This document shows, in pieces, positions 60,573 through 64,000 of a DNA stretch of 64,000 bases. The notes below the pieces were generated by a model. That model did no database searches. It saw only the letters and a list, made by a program, of their open reading frames with translations, and was not told the DNA's origin. Made by a program: the position numbers and the translations under genes. The first letter of the stretch is position 1. The number at the start of each line of letters is the position of its first letter. Source of the stretch: JARKPK01 sp964631235 (GTDB lineage Bacteria > Planctomycetota > Planctomycetia > Pirellulales > Thermoguttaceae); contig CAZVZX010000022.1 of the NCBI GenBank assembly GCA_964631235.1, positions 16,703 through 80,702 of the forward strand, written 5' to 3'.

Positions 60573-62918
60573 ATGGACCAACGATTTCTCCGTTTCCTTA
60601 TTCTTGCCGTGCTGATTATTATCGGCGGCAATTTGATCAACTCGTGGATTTTCCCGCGTCCTCCACAAGCGCGCGCGCCCAAGGCGGATAAACCCGCGAA
60701 GCCTGCGGCTCCGGCCGACAAGGAAGCTGCGGTGAACAAGCCCGAAGCTCCCCCGCAGGTCGGCAAGGACGAGCCCAACCCGCCGACACCGCCCTCGGAT
60801 ACGGCCAAGCCGGCAGAGCCTTCCGAAAAAGCGGAGCTCCCGCCCGAGCCGCCACAACCAGAACGTCTGTTGACGCTCGGCTCGCTCGACCCGAAATCGC
60901 CGTATCGAATGCTGGTTACGTTGACAAGCCGCGGCGCTGCGGTTGCACGCGTCGAGCTCAACGGGCGACAGTATTACGAGCAAGAGAATCGGGCCGGCTA
61001 TTTGGGCTATGTCGCCGACCTGCACACGCGCGGCGAAGGTTGTCGGATTCGCTTGGTAGGGCCCGGCTCTCCTGCGGCGGTCGCTGGGCTGTTGGGGGAA
61101 CGCTGGACGAAGCAAGGCGATCAATGGCAGCGCGAGCCGGGCGATTTGATCGTGGCCGTGGACGGCGAACGAGTTCTCGGCCCCGAGACATTCGAAGAAA
61201 CGCTGCGGACACGGCCTCCGGGGCGGAAGGTCGCGCTGACGGTTCGTCGCGGCGATGAAGAATTGACGATCCCCGTCGTGCTGGCCCGACATCCGTTGCA
61301 AATGGTCCAACCGGAGGGAAACGATCCGCTATCGTTGTTGCTCACGCTGCGTCGCATCGGCGACCGTCAGTTGAAGACGGCGGCGGATAAGGCGCTGCTC
61401 GTTGGCGATGAGCTTGACGGCCTCGATCTATGGACATCGAACTGGGAGGTCGAGAAAGCGGAACCGCACGAAATCGTTTTTCGCCGGTTGCTAAGGGCCG
61501 AACAGATCGAGGTTCGCAAGTCTTATCGCATGACGCCCTTGGCGGAAGACAAGCTTCAAGACCCGTTGGCGCCTGCCTATCATCTCACGCTCGGCGTGGA
61601 GATTCGAAATGTCGGGTCAACCGGCCGCGAGTTGGCCTACCAACTCGATGGCCCGACGGGCTTGCCGCATGAAGGGGCTTGGTATGCCAGCAAGGTGAGT
61701 CCGGCCAGCGGAGTGGCCGGGTTGCGCGATGTTTTGATCAGCCTGGGCGGACATAACGAGATGATTCACGCCTCGGCCATCGCATCGGGCAAGACGCCCG
61801 CGCCGTTCCAAGACTTCGGTGCAAAACCGGTGGTCTTCGCCGGGGTCGATACGCAGTATTTCGCGGCGATGTTGATTCCGCGAGTCGAAAAGCCCGGGGA
61901 GAACTGGTTCGAGCTGGCCCATGCGCTTCGCGTCGGGCCGGTGCCGACTGATGATCCGCGATTGACCAATGTTTCATGCCGTTTGGTATCGCTCTCGCAG
62001 AAGGTCGAACCGGGGGAATCGCTCCGCCACGAGTACGATCTGTTTGTCGGCCCGAAGCGGCCCGATCTTTTGGCTCAGTATGGCCTGAGCAGCGTCGTTT
62101 ACTACGGTTGGCCGATCTTCGCATTCTTCGCCGTGCCGCTGGTCAAGGTGTTGCACGCCCTGTATTGGCTCATTCCAAACTACGGCGTGGCGATCATTCT
62201 TTTGACGGTGCTTGTTCGGCTTTGCATGTTTCCGATCAGCCATAAGCAGGCGGTCAATGCCCAAAAAATGCAGATGCTCGCCCCCGAGATCAAGAAAATC
62301 GCCGAGAAGTACAAGAAGGATCTCGAGGCGCGCACTCGGGCGCAACGCGAGCTTTTCCAAAAGCACGATTACAACCCGTGGGGCGGTTGCCTGCTGCTGT
62401 TTATTCAGTTGCCGATCTTCATCGGACTGTACCGCGCCTTGATGATCGATGTCGATTTACGCGGAGCGGCGCTGTTTGGCGACCAGATTCGATGGTGTTC
62501 GAACCTGGCCGCACCCGACATGTTCCTCAACTGGAGCAGTTTCATGCCCGACTGGGTCAATAAAGGCCAGGGCATCTTCGGACTGGGGCCGTATTTGAAC
62601 CTGCTGCCGATTGCAACGGTTGCAATTTTCAATTGGCAACAAAAGAAGCTCATGCCGCCGCCAACCGACGAACAACAGGCCATGCAACAGAAGGTCATGC
62701 AATGGATGATGATCTTTATGGGCATCCTTTTCTACAAGGTAGCCAGCGGCCTGTGTATCTATTTCATGGCTTCGAGCCTGTGGAGCATCGCGGAACGCCA
62801 GTTTCTGCCCAAACCGACGCAAGCAGTCGGGCCGCAGACTCGGGCCGACGCCAAGGCCCAAGCGAAATCCGACGGCGATCGCAACGGCAACGCGCGCAAG
62901 AGCCGCGATGCCCGCTGA
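60573..62918 (+). CDS. yidC: Membrane protein insertase YidC with embedded PDZ domain
   Basis: Inserts and folds inner-membrane proteins; 781 residues. N-terminal membrane helix (FLRFLILAVLIIIGGNLINSW), a Pro/Lys/Glu-rich linker (30-95), then a periplasmic beta domain starting YRMLVTLTSRGAAVARVEL. Within it, residues 150-240 form a PDZ domain: CRIRLVGPGSPAAVAGLLG, REPGDLIVAVDGERVLG, FEETLRTRPPGRKVALTVRR. The conserved five-helix core is at about 545-770 (LIPNYGVAIILLTVLVRLCM; NPWGGCLLLFIQLPIFIGLY; KKLMPPPTDEQQAMQQ). ATG 60573 chosen over a frame open to 60489. No rnpA, yidD or mnmE neighbours are present. Confidence 0.93.
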   Translation: MDQRFLRFLILAVLIIIGGNLINSWIFPRPPQARAPKADKPAKPAAPADKEAAVNKPEAPPQVGKDEPNPPTPPSDTAKPAEPSEKAELPPEPPQPERLLTLGSLDPKSPYRMLVTLTSRGAAVARVELNGRQYYEQENRAGYLGYVADLHTRGEGCRIRLVGPGSPAAVAGLLGERWTKQGDQWQREPGDLIVAVDGERVLGPETFEETLRTRPPGRKVALTVRRGDEELTIPVVLARHPLQMVQPEGNDPLSLLLTLRRIGDRQLKTAADKALLVGDELDGLDLWTSNWEVEKAEPHEIVFRRLLRAEQIEVRKSYRMTPLAEDKLQDPLAPAYHLTLGVEIRNVGSTGRELAYQLDGPTGLPHEGAWYASKVSPASGVAGLRDVLISLGGHNEMIHASAIASGKTPAPFQDFGAKPVVFAGVDTQYFAAMLIPRVEKPGENWFELAHALRVGPVPTDDPRLTNVSCRLVSLSQKVEPGESLRHEYDLFVGPKRPDLLAQYGLSSVVYYGWPIFAFFAVPLVKVLHALYWLIPNYGVAIILLTVLVRLCMFPISHKQAVNAQKMQMLAPEIKKIAEKYKKDLEARTRAQRELFQKHDYNPWGGCLLLFIQLPIFIGLYRALMIDVDLRGAALFGDQIRWCSNLAAPDMFLNWSSFMPDWVNKGQGIFGLGPYLNLLPIATVAIFNWQQKKLMPPPTDEQQAMQQKVMQWMMIFMGILFYKVASGLCIYFMASSLWSIAERQFLPKPTQAVGPQTRADAKAQAKSDGDRNGNARKSRDAR

Positions 62919-63601
62919 GATTTGCCCAACGGCGCTGCATGCTCGCATCGAAATCGTCAGGGAAAACACCGCGAGCAGTGCCGGGAAGACCGACGTAATT
63001 CAACGGGACGCCGGGAAATCGCGGCCTCTGCTTCGTCGGCATTGCTGCCTCGCCCGCTGGGGTGTTTGCACCTTTGACGGCTCAAAACGACAGTTTAGAC
63101 CCGGTTCGTGTTCGTGGTGATTCGGCAAGCAACTGTTCGCATCACTTGATCCCTTGATTTCGACCGATTTCTTTGAGTGCAATGCTTTGATCGATTGAGA
63201 AACGGAAGGCTGAGAGCGGGAACCGCCTCCCCTCGCACTTCTTCGTTCCCTCATCGATTGCAGCCTTGGCGGGCAACAGGCAACGAAATTCCGAATGGCG
63301 GACGGCCCTTTGGGCAAGAGCCGTTTGCGTTGGAGCATCCCTTGTCGAGCATCCGACCTAGCCGATACAATGCCCGTTAACGACGCGACTGACCAAAGTG
63401 GCGACACGGTGGCGATTCGCCGGCGGCGTGTTAGCGGCCCGCTAAATAAGTCGGCTTTGCTGGCATTGCCAGACGTGTTTTTGTTTTCCCGAGCATTTCG
63501 ATGCTAGCATCTGCGGCTGTTGGGGATCGTTCAACGGGCTGTTGGACGCAGCATTGAAGTGTGGTCTGTGAGTCTTGGGGCCGAAAGCCCGTATTGGATC
63601 T
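62919..63601. other. Intergenic region between yidC and tRNA-Arg, nothing supported
   Basis: 683 bases. TTCAACGGGCTGTTGGACGC at 63530-63549 resembles the right end of the inverted-repeat element at 53.9 kb, but no matching partner was found nearby. Short frames have no recognisable content. Confidence 0.4.
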
Positions 63602-63674
63602 GCGCCCGTAGCTCAACGGATAGAGCATCGGTCTTCGGAACCGAGGGTTGGGGGTTCGAATCCCTCCGGGCGTG
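63602..63674 (+). tRNA. tRNA-Arg (anticodon TCG)
   Basis: 73 nt. Acceptor GCGCCCG/CGGGCGT (terminal G-U pair), D arm GCTC/GAGC, anticodon arm TCGGT-CTTCGGA-ACCGA with TCG, T loop TTCGAAT. Discriminator G, no encoded CCA. Confidence 0.93.
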
Positions 63675-64000
63675 CTTCGCGGTAATTGGGCGCACCGCCC
63701 CAATTCGTTGTCGGCCGTTTGCCGCAACCTCAAATGCCGCATCCTTTAACCACTTGCGGATGCCTCTCGTCCGGCCGCAACTCTCGCCCCGGCCTGAGGC
63801 TTCCGTCGGTTGGGGTTAGCACTTCCGTCGGTCCGGGTTGGGAATACTGTCGGTCTCCAAGACCGATGCTCTCACGGCTTTTGCCACTCCCTTCCGTGCA
63901 AAACGGCGCAAATCGCTGCAAATCCCGGCGAGCAGGATAGCACCCCGGGCCCAAACCAGAGCACCGTGGAGAGCACCGCACGAACGTCCAGACTGCCGAC
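63675..64000. repeat. Region after tRNA-Arg with short repeats
   Basis: TTCCGTCGGT at 63801 and 63823 and TACTGTCGGT at 63845 recur with a 22-base period. AAGACCGATGCTCT at 63859-63872 is the exact reverse complement of 63622-63635 inside tRNA-Arg. No gene recognised. Confidence 0.5.

Noticed and set aside
63431..63742. Minus-strand frame over tRNA-Arg (GGIRTPNPRF-type)
   Set aside because: A well-known false ORF created by translating across a tRNA gene.

Overview
The window is a GC-rich stretch of a bacterial chromosome, most likely from the phylum Planctomycetota (Pirellulales-like). The signs are a very short basic protein resembling DUF6800, a short secreted protein ending in an RNPYV-type tail, a zinc-ribbon plus squalene-cyclase-repeat membrane protein, a Tat-signal Gfo/Idh/MocA oxidoreductase, many single-gene transcription units on both strands, and several secreted glycoside hydrolases. 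Three tRNA genes lack an encoded CCA. I saw no rRNA, CRISPR array, intact insertion sequence or prophage. The taxonomic call is inference from gene content.

Layout. 0-8 kb: 3' end of an RNase E/G gene, a Tat-exported oxidoreductase, an ECF-type sigma factor with a visible promoter, a histidine phosphatase, pdxA, a 111-bp tandem duplication and a protein with a 15-residue cysteine repeat. 8-17 kb: topA with four C-terminal repeats and a basic tail, a SurA/PpiD-like membrane protein whose centre is low-complexity, an orphan DNA methyltransferase, and three tandem TatA-family genes behind a near-consensus promoter. 17-30 kb: membrane and secreted proteins of unknown function, a HEAT/TPR protein, a GH2 enzyme, a ThuA protein, a beta-helix protein, an MscS channel, a lipoprotein aldose 1-epimerase and a zinc sugar dehydrogenase. 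30-40 kb: the zinc-ribbon/cyclase-repeat protein, a MoxR ATPase, ilvD, a GT39-type glycosyltransferase, a rhomboid protease, cutA and a nucleoside phosphorylase. 40-48 kb: tRNA-Gln, a large cellulase-like protein, a pseudopilin-like protein, endonuclease IV, pabA/trpG and a response regulator. 48-57 kb: a mostly minus-strand run of secreted enzymes (GH43-like, GH97, a metalloprotease with NPCBM domain, a beta-helix polysaccharidase) and a CelD/BioF2-type acetyltransferase. 57-64 kb: tRNA-Leu, leuA, yidC and tRNA-Arg.

The two most interesting signals are regulatory or structural. First, leuA is preceded by what looks like a complete transcription attenuator: a 21-codon leucine-rich leader ORF, a terminator with a run of seven U, and an antiterminator arm that begins at the leader stop codon. 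Second, nine copies of a roughly 95-bp hairpin-rich repeat are scattered through the intergenic regions. Several copies keep one open frame encoding a basic-then-hydrophobic peptide, and one copy lies inside the GH97 gene, where it supplies nearly the whole signal peptide. Other items worth a look are a PDZ domain embedded in YidC, the cysteine-repeat protein and the triple tatA.
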